Under the pieces are notes generated by a model. It searched no databases and was not told the origin of the DNA. It saw only the letters and a program-made list of their open reading frames with translations. From assembly GCF_015278255.1 (NCBI RefSeq), contig NZ_JADIJC010000002.1:1-64000 (forward strand): DNA of 64,000 nt, given 5' to 3'. A program made the translations under genes and the position numbers. The stretch is from Microbacterium hibisci (lineage in GTDB: Bacteria; Actinomycetota; Actinomycetes; Actinomycetales; Microbacteriaceae). This document shows, piece after piece, positions 18,700 through 29,048 of this stretch. Position 1 is the stretch's first letter. Every line of letters starts with the position of its first letter.

Positions 18700-20196
18700 T
18701 CAGACCAGGGCGCGGACGCTGCGGTAGCCGTCGGCGATGACGTCGGGAACGGATGCCTCGCCCCCGAACACGCGGGTCGCGCCGGGCGCTCCCGACCAGG
18801 CGGGCCACCCCGGGTCGTCGCCGCGGGTGAAGGCCACGGCCGCGCCGTGGAGCGCCGCGGCGAGCCGCCGCGGCGGTGCGTCGCCCGCGATCACGGCGAC
18901 ATGCGGGTCGTCGAGGCAGTCGAACCAGAACGGCACGTCGAGGCAGTGCAGCGCCCAGCGCCGCGTCGGGGAGGGCCACGAGAAGCGGTAGACCCACGTC
19001 GGCGCGGCGGCGCGGGCCTCGGCCACCTTGACCACCGTCGCGCGGAAGACCGCGTCGGTGACGTAGCGGCCGAGGACGGCCGCCGTGCCCTTGCGGCGCT
19101 GGGCGCCGTTGTCGGAGAGATACGCGCGGCGCCGCTCGCGCCCGACGCCGAGCTTGGCGAGCGCGAGGCTCGCGGGGACGACGCGGAGGCGGCGCGCCGC
19201 CGAGTCCAGCACCATCGTGAACTCGTCATCGGTGGTGCCGAGAACGAGGGGCTTGTCGGCACCGACGCCGGCGCGCAGCGCCGCGAGCGTCGGCTCGCGA
19301 ACGAGGTCGCCGTCGACCATCGGCCCCCACGACAGGCCGTCGGTCAGCATGGCCCGCGCGCCGGCCAGCCGGTCGTCGGACTCCGGCCGGGACGCCGTCT
19401 CCTGCAGCGACTGCAGCGTCTCTTCGGGAACCGACGCGAAGCCGTCGCGCGTGGGCTCAACCGCGGCCAGATGGGCGAGGCGTGCGGAGGCCGCCCGGGC
19501 CCGCTCGGGCGAGACGTCGGCCAGGGCCGCGGACAGCGCCCACACCGCGCGGAACAGGTGCTGCGCCGCCGGCAGGGCCAGCAGCCGCAGCACGGCGCCG
19601 CCGCCGGCGGACTGCCCGGCGATCGTGACGCGAGCCCGGTCGCCGCCGAAGTGCGCGATGTTCGCCTGCACCCACTCGAGCGCGGCGAGCCAGTCGCGCA
19701 CGCCGCGGTTCGCGGGGGCGCCCTCGATGTGCCCGAACCCGTCGAAGCCCAGCCGATACGAGATGGTCACGGTCACGACGCCGTCGCGGTTGAATGCCCG
19801 GCCGTCGTACCAAGGGCTCGCGGGCGATCCCGCAACATAGCCCCCGCCGTGGATCCAGACGAGCACGGGCAGCGACGCCGTGCGCCCGGGAGAGGGCGTG
19901 AAGACGTTGACGTTCAGCGTCGCGTCGCCCGGGACCGACGGCTCGGGGATCAGCGTGATGCCGGGGTCGCCCCGCTGGGCCGTCGGGGCGAACTCGAGCG
20001 CGTCGCGCACCCCGTCCCACGGGTCGACCGGCACCGGCGCGGCGAACCGCAGGGGACCGATGGGCGGCTTCGCGAAGGGGATGCCGAGGAAGGCGGCCGA
20101 CCCGCCCGCTCCGGGGTCGCCGCGCCAGAGCCCGCGCACCTGCCCGGCCCCGGTGTCGGCTACCGCGTATCGGGTGCTCGTCGACGTGTCGGTCAC
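18700..20196 (-). CDS. Type B carboxylesterase (para-nitrobenzyl-esterase family)
   Basis: 498 residues from GTG 20196. FLGIPFAKPPIGPLRF and VWIHGGGYVAGS (oxyanion hole) precede the nucleophile elbow IAGQSAGGGAVL (Ser about 200); TTDDEFTM holds the Glu/Asp acid and LHCLDVPFWF the region of the catalytic His. Type B carboxylesterases hydrolyse a broad range of esters in the cytoplasm. The nucleophile motif is GQSAGG, one residue off the usual GESAGA, as in some actinobacterial members. The start overlaps a possible 34-codon gene (GTGA). Confidence 0.88.
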   Translation of the reverse strand: MTDTSTSTRYAVADTGAGQVRGLWRGDPGAGGSAAFLGIPFAKPPIGPLRFAAPVPVDPWDGVRDALEFAPTAQRGDPGITLIPEPSVPGDATLNVNVFTPSPGRTASLPVLVWIHGGGYVAGSPASPWYDGRAFNRDGVVTVTISYRLGFDGFGHIEGAPANRGVRDWLAALEWVQANIAHFGGDRARVTIAGQSAGGGAVLRLLALPAAQHLFRAVWALSAALADVSPERARAASARLAHLAAVEPTRDGFASVPEETLQSLQETASRPESDDRLAGARAMLTDGLSWGPMVDGDLVREPTLAALRAGVGADKPLVLGTTDDEFTMVLDSAARRLRVVPASLALAKLGVGRERRRAYLSDNGAQRRKGTAAVLGRYVTDAVFRATVVKVAEARAAAPTWVYRFSWPSPTRRWALHCLDVPFWFDCLDDPHVAVIAGDAPPRRLAAALHGAAVAFTRGDDPGWPAWSGAPGATRVFGGEASVPDVIADGYRSVRALV

Positions 20197-20297
20197 TGTT
20201 CCTCCGGCTCGGTCAGGGTGAGCAGCTCCTCCACGGTCCCGGCGATGTCGGCCTCGGACTCGAGCATCTGCGGGCACGCGCCCGCCGTCGCTGTCAT
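20193..20297 (-). CDS. Possible small upstream gene, 34 residues
   Basis: An open frame from ATG 20297 ends in a TGA that overlaps the esterase GTG by four bases, the coupling seen elsewhere in the window. The peptide (MTATAGACPQMLESEADIAG...) is acidic and matches no family I know. A weak TACTCT box sits four bases before the ATG. It may be a short leader peptide or a chance frame. Confidence 0.35.
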   Translation of the reverse strand: MTATAGACPQMLESEADIAGTVEELLTLTEPEEQ

Positions 20298-20343
20298 AGG
20301 GAGAGTAGACCGAACAGCCCCGTCTTCCGAGACGGACGCGGCG

Positions 20344-20387
20344 CGGATGCCCCGGCGACGCGCGCGGGCGCGGCGCCGGGGCATCCG
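20344..20387 (-). terminator. Terminator of the haloperoxidase-like gene
   Basis: CGGATGCCCCGGCG (20344-20357) pairs with CGCCGGGGCATCCG (20374-20387), a 14-bp stem ten bases after the stop codon at 20397. The stem base is again the CGGATGC word. Confidence 0.75.
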
Positions 20388-20396
20388 TCGCCTTCG

Positions 20397-21332
<936 letters not shown>

Positions 21333-21344
21333 TCACGAGCGTTC

Positions 21345-21600
21345 ACGCCGCGTTCAGCGGCCGAGCGTGTACGCCGCGTTCGAGACGTTTCGTCTCGCTG
21401 GTTCCTCGCTCGCTCAACGACCGGCGGTCACGGTCGTGAGTGGAGGGCGCTTCGTTCAGCGGGCTAGCGTGAACGCCGCGTTCGAGGCGTTTCGTCCTCG
21501 CTCGCTCAACGACCGGGAGCACGGTCCTGCCTCGCGCGACGACAGAAGCTCCCGGTCGTTGAGCGGAGGGCGCCCCAGCGCCCGGAGACGAAACGCCCCG
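21345..21600. repeat. Intergenic palindromic repeats, family 1, gal region
   Basis: The 390-base gap 21240-21628 has no gene. It holds two direct copies (from about 21351 and 21452) of a unit starting CGTTCAGCGG and running through CGCCGCGTTCGAG, CGTTTCGTC and CTCGCTCAACGACCGG, then one inverted half-unit from 21552 (CCGGTCGTTGAGCGGAGG ... GGAGACGAAACGCC). The GACGAAACG/CGTTTCGTC and GTTGAGCG/CGCTCAAC arms are the same as in the array at 25161. Confidence 0.8.
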
Positions 21601-21628
21601 GACCTCGAGCAACCCCGGCGCGGGGCCG

Positions 21629-22815
<1,187 letters not shown>

Positions 22816-22819
<4 letters not shown>

Positions 22820-24018
22820 GGGGTCTCCTCGGGGATGGATGCGACGGCCTCGCGCAGCTTCGCGGCGGCCGCCTCGGGCGGGATGTCGCCGATCCAGGCG
22901 CCCATGGCGGCCTCGGATCCGGCGAGGAACTTGAGCTTGTCGGCCGCGCGGCGGGGCGACGTGAGCTGCAGGTGCAGACGCGCGGAGTCGCGACCGCGGT
23001 GCACCGGCGCCTGGTGCCACGCCGCGATGTACGGCGTCGGCGAGTCGTACAGGGCGTCGACGCCGCGGAGCAGCCGCAGGTAGAGCGGGGCGAGCTCGTC
23101 GCGCTCGGCCTCGGTGGTCTCGGCGAAGTCGGCGACATGACGATGCGGCAGCAGGTGGATCTCGATCGGCCAGCGCGCGGCGAACGGCACGAACGCTGTC
23201 CAGTGCTCGCCCTCGAGGATCACGCGCTCGCCGGCACGCTCGAAGTCGAGGATGCGGTCGAACAGGTCGGATCCCTCACGCTCGATCGACGCGAGCAGGC
23301 TCGTGGTGCGCGGCGTGATGTACGGGTAGGCGTAGATCTGCCCGTGCGGGTGGGGGAGCGTCACGCCGATGGCCTCGCCGCGATTCTCGAACGGGAACAC
23401 CTGCTCGACGCCGGGAAGCGCCGACAGCGCGGCCGTCCGATCGGCCCACGCCTCGATGACGGTACGAGCACGGGTCGGCGTGAGCGACCCGAACGAGCCG
23501 GAGTGCTCGGGGCTGAAGCACACGACCTCGCAGCGGCCGACGCTCGTGCGGGTGCGACCGAGGCCGGGCGCGACGAGGTCGTCGAGGTCGCGCGGGGCGT
23601 CGGCGCCCGCCGGGGCGTCGCCGTGGGCGGCGGTGAGCGCGGGACCGAACGACGGCGACTTGTTCTCGAACACGGCGACGTCGTAGAGCGAGGGGATCTC
23701 GGACGGGTTGGTCGGCGTCTGCGGGGCCAGCGGGTCGAGGTGGGCCGGCGGCAGGAACGCGCGGTTCTGCCGCGCGGCTGCGATCGAGACCCAGTCGCCG
23801 GTCAGCACGTCGCGCCGCATCGTGGCGGTCTCGGGGCGCGCGGCGAGCGCCCGGGCGTCGACGGCGCGGTCCGGGCCGAGGGCCGTGCCGGGGTCGTCGT
23901 AGTAGATGAGCTCGCGACCGTCGGCGAGGAGCGTCGCGCGCTTCACCACGCCGGCGCCGAGGGTCTGGGCGGGGATGTCGCGGGCGGGCGCCGTCGCGCC
24001 GTCCTGAGGCATGTTCAC
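22816..24018 (-). CDS. galT: Galactose-1-phosphate uridylyltransferase
   Basis: 400 residues. TLPHPHGQIYAYP near residue 210 carries the HPH active site whose second His is uridylylated; CEVVCFSPEHSGSF and FENRGEAIGV are flanking landmarks, and EIHLLPHRHVADF the C-terminal metal region. It converts UDP-glucose and Gal-1-P to UDP-galactose and Glc-1-P. TTGACG, 18 bases, TACCGT and then six bases to GTG 24018 make a leaderless promoter; an in-frame ATG follows at 24012. Two GalR-type operators cover this promoter. Confidence 0.96.
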
Positions 24019-24056
24019 GTCAACACGGTATCAAGTCCGCTATGTTAGCGTCAACA
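24012..24056. promoter_or_regulatory. Twin GalR-type operators between galT and its regulator
   Basis: TGTTCACGTCAACA (24012-24025) and TGTTAGCGTCAACA (24043-24056) are LacI-type palindromes with a central CG, 31 bases (about three helical turns) apart. The first lies on the galT start, the second on its -35 and on the regulator's promoter (TATGTT, 24041-24046). Confidence 0.85.
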
Positions 24057-24100
24057 TGGATGCCCGGCCGGATTGTCGGCGTCCGTCGAAAGGTGGGGCG

Positions 24101-25096
24101 ATGTCGGCGAGGCGGGTGTCGATGGCCGATGTCGCCGCGCGCGCCGGCGTCTCGGGTCAGACCGTGTCGCGAGTCGTCAACGCCAGTCCGCGCGTGGACC
24201 CCGCAACCCGCTCGCGCGTCGAGGCCGCCATGGCCGCACTCGGCTACCGCCCGCACCGCGCCGCCCGCGCGCTGCGGACCGGCCGCACCCAGACCATCGG
24301 GCTCGTGGTGTCGACGCTCGCGTCGGTGGGCAACTCCCGCATGCTGCAGGCGGTGACGGATGCCGCGGCCGCACGCGGCTACGCGCTCACGGTCGTGACG
24401 CTCGGGGCTGACGGCGAGGTCGCCGCCGCGTTCGAGCGGCTCGCCGAGCAGGGGGTCGACGGCGCGATCGTGCTGAACGAGGCGACCGAGCGCGTGCGCG
24501 AAGCGGACCTGCCCGCCGCGGGGCTGCGCCTGGTCGTCGTCGACTCCCCGCGCGATGCCCGATTCGGTGTCGTCGAGACCGAGCATGCCGCCGGAGCACG
24601 CCTCGCGGTCGAGCACCTGCTCGCGCTCGGACACGCCTCGGTGCATCACCTCGCCGGTCCCGAGGGCTCGTTCGCCGCGGCCGAGCGCGAGCGCGGCTGG
24701 CGTGAGGCGCTCGCCGGGGCGGGCGCGCCCGTTCCCGCTGCGGTGCGCGGGGATTGGACGTCGGCGTCGGGCTTCGCCGCGGCATCCGCTCTCGTCGAAG
24801 CCGGCGCGACCGCCGTCTTCGCCGCGAACGATCAGATGGCGCTCGGGGTGCTCCGGGCGGTCGCCGAAACAGGTCGGTCGGTGCCCGGCGATGTGAGCGT
24901 GGTCGGGTTCGACGACGTCGCGGATGCCGCCGACTACCGTCCGCCGCTCACCACGGTGCACCAGGACTTCGACGCCCTCGGATCCCGCGCCATCGCCGCG
25001 CTCGTCGACGGCATCGAGGCCGACGCGCCCGCCGCGTTCGAGACCGTGCCGACACGCCTCGTCGTGCGCGAGAGCACCGGCCCGCGGCGACGCTGA
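24101..25096 (+). CDS. LacI-family repressor, probable galactose regulator
   Basis: 331 residues from ATG 24101 (behind AAGGTGGGG; an in-frame ATG 24056 inside the operator is less likely). The HTH (MADVAARAGVSGQTVSRVVNAS) and hinge (ALGYRPHRAARALRTGR) are at 5-60; the ligand domain ends in VSVVGFDDVADAADYRPPLTTV. Divergent from galTK and facing two identical-type palindromes, it should repress galTK and itself until galactose or a derivative binds. Assignment to galactose is from neighbours. Confidence 0.9.
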   Translation: MSARRVSMADVAARAGVSGQTVSRVVNASPRVDPATRSRVEAAMAALGYRPHRAARALRTGRTQTIGLVVSTLASVGNSRMLQAVTDAAAARGYALTVVTLGADGEVAAAFERLAEQGVDGAIVLNEATERVREADLPAAGLRLVVVDSPRDARFGVVETEHAAGARLAVEHLLALGHASVHHLAGPEGSFAAAERERGWREALAGAGAPVPAAVRGDWTSASGFAAASALVEAGATAVFAANDQMALGVLRAVAETGRSVPGDVSVVGFDDVADAADYRPPLTTVHQDFDALGSRAIAALVDGIEADAPAAFETVPTRLVVRESTGPRRR

Positions 25097-25160
25097 CCCC
25101 CCCGGTCCGGACGCTCAGGCTTCTCGGCTGCGGGCGCTGGACCGTGGGAATCGGCCACCC

Positions 25161-25890
25161 CACCGGCCGCTGATCGAGCGAGGAACGAGCGAGACGAAAC
25201 GCCCCCACCCGGCGCAGACCGGTGGGTTGAGGGCGTTTCGTCTGCGGGCGCTGGGGCGGCGAACCAGGTCACCCCACCGGCCGTTGAGCGAGCGAGGAAC
25301 GAGCGAGACGAAACGCCCCGCACCCGGCGCAGATCGCAGGTTCGAGGCGTTTCGTCTGCGGGCACTGGGGCGCCCTCCGCTCAACGACCGGGAACCGGGT
25401 CATTCCACCGGCCGTTGAGCGAGCGAGGAACGAGCGAGACGAAACGCCCCGGACCCGGCGCAGATCACCAGGTTCGAGGCGTTTCGTCTGCGGGCGCTGG
25501 GGCGCCCTCCGCTCAACGACCGGGAACCGGGTCATGCCACCGGTCGTCGAGCGAGCGAGACGAAACGCCCGCACCCGGCGCAGACCGCCGGGTGCGAGGC
25601 GTTTCGCCGAGGGCGTCGGACCGGGAAATCCGGCCATCCCACCGGCCGTTGAGCGAGCGAGGAACGAGCGAGACGAAACGCCCCGCACCCGGCGCAGGCC
25701 GGCGGGTTCGAGGCGTTTCGTCTGCGGGCACTGGGGCGCCCTCCGCTCAACGACCGGGAACCAGGTCATTCCACCGGCCGTTGAGCGAGCGAGGAACGAG
25801 CGAGACGAAACGCCCCGCACCCGGCGCAGATCGCAGGTTCGAGGCGTTTCGTCTGCGGGCGCTCGGGCGCCCGCCGCTCAACGAGCGGGG
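25161..25890. repeat. Array of six palindromic repeat units, family 1
   Basis: The 781-base gap between the converging galR-like and galE genes holds no gene but six units starting at 25161, 25275, 25406, 25538, 25640 and 25772 (periods 114, 131, 132, 102 and 132). A full unit reads CACCGGCCGTTGAGCG, GAGACGAAACGCC, CACCCGGCGCAGA, GAGGCGTTTCGTCTGCGGG, then CCTCCGCTCAACGACCGG. The arms GTTGAGCG/CGCTCAAC and AGACGAAACGCC/GGCGTTTCGTCT pair, so each unit folds into a long two-part hairpin. The last arm supplies the galE stop codon (25878-25880). Confidence 0.9.
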
Positions 25891-26864
25891 GTCGCGGCCT
25901 GGCGGGCCTCCCAGCCGGAGCGGACCATCTCGTCCACGGTGTAGCGGTTCTTCCAGTCGAGGTCGCGGGCGGCGAGCTCGCCGGTCGCGACGATGCGGTC
26001 GGGATCGCCGGCGCGGCGCGGCGCGATCTCGGGCGTGAAGTCGATGCCCGTGACGCGGGCCATCGCGTCCATGATCTCGCGCACGCTCAGGCCGTTCTGC
26101 GAGCCCAGGTTGTAGGCGGGCTCGATCGGCTCGCCCGCGAGCAGACGCTGGGCGGCGGCGACGTGAGCCGCGGCGATGTCGGCGACGTGCACGTAGTCGC
26201 GGACGTTCGTGCCGTCAGGGGTGTCGTAGTCGTCGCCGTTGATCCGCGGTGTCTTGCCTGCCAGGAGTGCCTCGAACACGAGGGGGAACAGGTTGTGCGG
26301 GCTGCTGTCGTAGACCGACGGGTCCCCCGAACCGACGACGTTGAAGTAGCGCAGCGCCGTGTGGCGGAGCGGACGCTCCGACTCGGCGGTCGCGACGGCC
26401 TGATCGCGGATCAGCCATTCGCCGATGAGCTTGGACTCGCCGTAGGGCGAGGCCGGGCGCTTCGGCAGATCCTCGGTCACCAGCGGCACGTCGGGCGTGC
26501 CGTAGACGGCGGCCGACGACGAGAACACCAGGTTCGCGACGCCCGCGGCGTCCATCGCGGCGAGGAGGGCGCGCGTGCCCTCGACGTTCTGCGCGTAGGT
26601 GTGCAGCGGGCGCTGCACCGAGACGCCGGCGTACTTGAAGCCGGCGAGGTGGATGACGCCGACCACCTCGTGCTCGCGGAGGGTCCGCTCGACGAGGTCG
26701 GCGTCGAGGATCGAACCCTGGACGAACGGCACGCCCTCGGGGACGAAGCTCGCGTGCCCGCTCGAGAGGTCGTCGATCACGACGGGCGCCAGGCCCGCCT
26801 CGGCGAGTGCGCGGACGATGTGGGCGCCGATGTAGCCGGCGCCTCCGGTCACGAGCCAGGACAT
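25878..26864 (-). CDS. galE: UDP-glucose 4-epimerase
   Basis: 328 residues. VTGGAGYIGAHIV at 5-17 is the NAD-binding turn, SSSAAVYG carries the catalytic Ser and SPYGESK the Tyr-x-x-x-Lys pair; ALRYFNVVG and the C-terminal MVRSGWEA complete a standard GalE. It interconverts UDP-galactose and UDP-glucose, closing the Leloir cycle started by the nearby galTK, from which it is separated by the convergent regulator gene and the repeat array. Its last codons and stop lie inside the final repeat unit, so repeat insertion may have reset the C terminus. Confidence 0.96.
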   Translation of the reverse strand: MSWLVTGGAGYIGAHIVRALAEAGLAPVVIDDLSSGHASFVPEGVPFVQGSILDADLVERTLREHEVVGVIHLAGFKYAGVSVQRPLHTYAQNVEGTRALLAAMDAAGVANLVFSSSAAVYGTPDVPLVTEDLPKRPASPYGESKLIGEWLIRDQAVATAESERPLRHTALRYFNVVGSGDPSVYDSSPHNLFPLVFEALLAGKTPRINGDDYDTPDGTNVRDYVHVADIAAAHVAAAQRLLAGEPIEPAYNLGSQNGLSVREIMDAMARVTGIDFTPEIAPRRAGDPDRIVATGELAARDLDWKNRYTVDEMVRSGWEARQAATPAR

Positions 26865-26967
26865 GTCACTCCGTCGGTCGGGGGCGAGGGGGTGGTCGCC
26901 GAGCGGCGCCGCGATCCATTCTGCCTCGTCGCGGGGATCCGCCCCGCCCCGACGTCGCCTCAGCCGC

Positions 26968-27053
26968 GTGCACAGAATCGGAGGTTCTGGCGGACACGCC
27001 GCGCGGCGGCATCCGTTATCGGCGTGTCGTGCAAAACCTCCGACGTTGTGCAC
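26968..27053. repeat. Structured intergenic repeat, copy 2
   Basis: An 86-base palindrome, GTGCACAGAATCGGAGG ... CCTCCGACGTTGTGCAC, with GGCGGCATCCG in the loop. Copy 1 is at 15274-15357. Base 26983 (G) pairs with 27038 (C), where copy 1 has A-T; the next pair is G-C here but a mismatch in copy 1. It lies between the ThuA-like gene end (27075) and galE start (26864), in the same transcription direction. Confidence 0.75.
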
Positions 27054-27074
27054 GCCGCTGCGCGGACCCGACTG

Positions 27075-27794
27075 TCAGACGCGCGCTGCCCAGCGCGCCG
27101 CGCGCTGCAGCAGAGCCACGTGCGCGGGTGTGTCGTAGGCGCGCTCGTCGTGGCCGAGCGACGAGACGACTGCGCGTGTCGGCTCCTCGGTGATCCACAC
27201 GGCGGGGTGCTCGTCGCCCTCGACATCGTGCACGGCGAGCACCCGCACGGCGTCATCGACCACGAGGTCGCTGTAGCGCTCGTCGAAGACGTCGAGATGC
27301 GGCATCCGCTCGCTCACAGGGTGCTCCGCGTCGACGACCCGCACCCGCGCGTCGCCGATGGGCGGGTGCCACGAGACGCCCGGCGCCCACTCGCCGCCGA
27401 TCGCCTCGCGCCACGCGGGGTAGTCGCGCAGGCTCGACAGGGCCGCGTGCACGGCGACGAGCCCGATGCCCCGGTCGATGGCCGCGCGCAGCCCGGCGTC
27501 GGCGGACGGGTCGGCGCGATGCTCGAGCTCGACACCGCCCTCGCGCCAGGGGTCGCCGGCGTTGACGACCAGCAGGTGGACGCCGTCGAGGCCGGCGAGG
27601 GCGTGGTCCACGGCGTCATCGACCGTGACGTCCCACCCGTCGGCCCGGAGTGCGGCGGCGATGCGCGCCGATGTCGCGGGATACGGATGCCACGGGTCGG
27701 CGTACCGGCCCGTGCCCGTGGCGATGACGGCGCGAGGCCGCAGGGGTGCGTTCTCGGCGGCGGGCTCGGTTTCCGGTCGGTCCATGGATACCAT
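27075..27794 (-). CDS. ThuA-like domain protein
   Basis: 239 residues with the glutamine-amidotransferase-like fold of ThuA proteins: AVIATGTGRYADPWHPYPATSA at the start, VNAGDPWREGG, GLVAVHAALSSLRDYPAWREAIGG (the conserved His-Ala-Ala corner), SWHPP, DERYSDLVVDD, and the closing LGHDERAYDTPAHVALLQRAA. ThuA proteins are needed for disaccharide or keto-sugar catabolism, and ThuA-like enzymes have been linked to 3-keto-glycoside metabolism, but the reaction here is unknown. TATCCT (27807 back to 27802) lies seven bases from ATG 27794, a leaderless start, and a LacI-type box overlaps this -10. Confidence 0.8.
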   Translation of the reverse strand: MVSMDRPETEPAAENAPLRPRAVIATGTGRYADPWHPYPATSARIAAALRADGWDVTVDDAVDHALAGLDGVHLLVVNAGDPWREGGVELEHRADPSADAGLRAAIDRGIGLVAVHAALSSLRDYPAWREAIGGEWAPGVSWHPPIGDARVRVVDAEHPVSERMPHLDVFDERYSDLVVDDAVRVLAVHDVEGDEHPAVWITEEPTRAVVSSLGHDERAYDTPAHVALLQRAARWAARV

Positions 27795-27802
27795 GATGTG
27801 CA

Positions 27803-27816
27803 GGATAACGCTTTCC
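27803..27816. promoter_or_regulatory. LacI-type operator of the ThuA-like gene
   Basis: GGATAACGCTTTCC is a near-palindrome with central CG. It overlaps the -10 (TATCCT on the minus strand) and resembles GGTAAACGCTTTCC at 54351 and GGAAAGCGCTTGCC at 63762. Confidence 0.65.
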
Positions 27817-27893
27817 CGCACGAATGTCGCCGGAACGGGCATCGGAGCGCAGGCGCTGACGTCCGATCGTGCACGCCCGAGGAGAATGACGCC

Positions 27894-29021
27894 ATGGCAC
27901 ACACCGTCGTGATCGCCCCCGATTCGTTCAAGGGCACGATCGGCGCCGCGTCGGCCGCCGACGCACTCGCCGCGGGCTGGATCCGCGAGCGCCCCGACGA
28001 TCGCGTCCGCCTCATGCCCATGGCCGACGGCGGCGAAGGCACGGTCGACGCGTTCGCCGCCGCGGTGCCGGGAGCGCGCCGCATGCCGGTCACCGTGACG
28101 GGACCGGAGGGGACGCCGGTCGCGGCATCCTGGGTCCTGCTGCCGCCGACGCCCGACGCGGCGGACGGCACCGCCGTCGTCGAGCTCGCAAGCACCAGCG
28201 GCATCGAGCTGCTCGGGACGCCGCCGCGCCTGCGGCCCTTCGACGCGCACACCCGCGGCTTCGGCGAGGCCATCGCCGCGGCCCTCGACCACGGCGTATC
28301 GCGGCTCGTGCTCGGCATCGGGTCGAGCTCGTCGACCGACGGCGGCGCCGGCATGCTCACCGCGCTGGGCGCACGATTCACGGATGCCGCCGGCCGGCCT
28401 ATCGCCGACGGTGCGCGCGGGCTCGGGGCCGTGGCCGCAGCCGACCTGTCGGGGCTCGTGCCGCTGCCGCCCGGCGGCGTCACCGTGCTGAGCGACGTGA
28501 CCAATCCGCTGCTCGGAGCCCGCGGGGCGGCGGCCGTCTTCGGCCCTCAGAAGGGGGCGGGCGTCGACGACGTGCCGGTGCTCGACGCCGCGCTCGCGCG
28601 GCTGGCCGCGTTGCTGGAGGCCGACACGGATGCCGCGGGCGCGGGCGCTGCGGGCGGCACGGGCTTCGGCCTGCTGGCGTGGGGCGCTCGCCTCGTGCCC
28701 GGCTCGGCCGCGGTGGCGGAGCTCGTGGGACTCGATGCCGCCGTGGCCGCGGCATCCGTCGTCCTCACCGGCGAGGGGTCGTACGACGGGCAGTCCGCCG
28801 CCGGCAAGGTTCCGGCACACGTCGGCGCGGTGGCCGCGGCCGCCGGCGTGCCCGTGGCGCTCGTCGCGGGCCGCATCGCCGCGGACGCCGACGTCTCGGG
28901 CTTCGTCGCGACGGCCTCGCTCACCGACCTCGCGGGGTCGGGCGCGGCCGCGATGGCCGAGACCGCGCGCTGGCTCGTCGAGGCCGGCGCGCAGCTCGCG
29001 CGGGAGTTCGGCACCCGCTGA
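27894..29021 (+). CDS. Glycerate kinase (GlxK/GarK family)
   Basis: 375 residues from ATG 27894 behind GAGGAGAA. VVIAPDSFKGTIGAASAADAL at the N terminus, PMADGGEGTVDA near 45, GIGSSSSTDGGAGMLTALGA near 145 and the C-terminal LTGEGSYDGQSAAGK are the family signatures. The enzyme phosphorylates D-glycerate, giving 2- or 3-phosphoglycerate. This is the last step of glyoxylate/tartronate and aldarate routes, so it could serve the uronate operon downstream or serine degradation. It is divergent from the ThuA-like gene and ends in the repeat-filled gap 29022-29426. Confidence 0.93.
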   Translation: MAHTVVIAPDSFKGTIGAASAADALAAGWIRERPDDRVRLMPMADGGEGTVDAFAAAVPGARRMPVTVTGPEGTPVAASWVLLPPTPDAADGTAVVELASTSGIELLGTPPRLRPFDAHTRGFGEAIAAALDHGVSRLVLGIGSSSSTDGGAGMLTALGARFTDAAGRPIADGARGLGAVAAADLSGLVPLPPGGVTVLSDVTNPLLGARGAAAVFGPQKGAGVDDVPVLDAALARLAALLEADTDAAGAGAAGGTGFGLLAWGARLVPGSAAVAELVGLDAAVAAASVVLTGEGSYDGQSAAGKVPAHVGAVAAAAGVPVALVAGRIAADADVSGFVATASLTDLAGSGAAAMAETARWLVEAGAQLAREFGTR

Positions 29022-29048
29022 CGCCGGCGCGCCGCGCCCGGCGCAGGC

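Noticed and set aside
21345..21600. Insertion-sequence remnant
   Set aside because: No transposase fragment in six frames; the sequence is explained by short palindromic repeats.
25161..25890. CRISPR-like array
   Set aside because: Units are 102-132 bases, palindromic and nearly identical along their whole length, with no unique spacers and no cas genes nearby.
26163..27893. Long upstream extension of the glycerate kinase frame
   Set aside because: It lies antisense to galE and the ThuA-like gene and reads as composition-driven sequence; the kinase begins at 27894 behind a good ribosome site.
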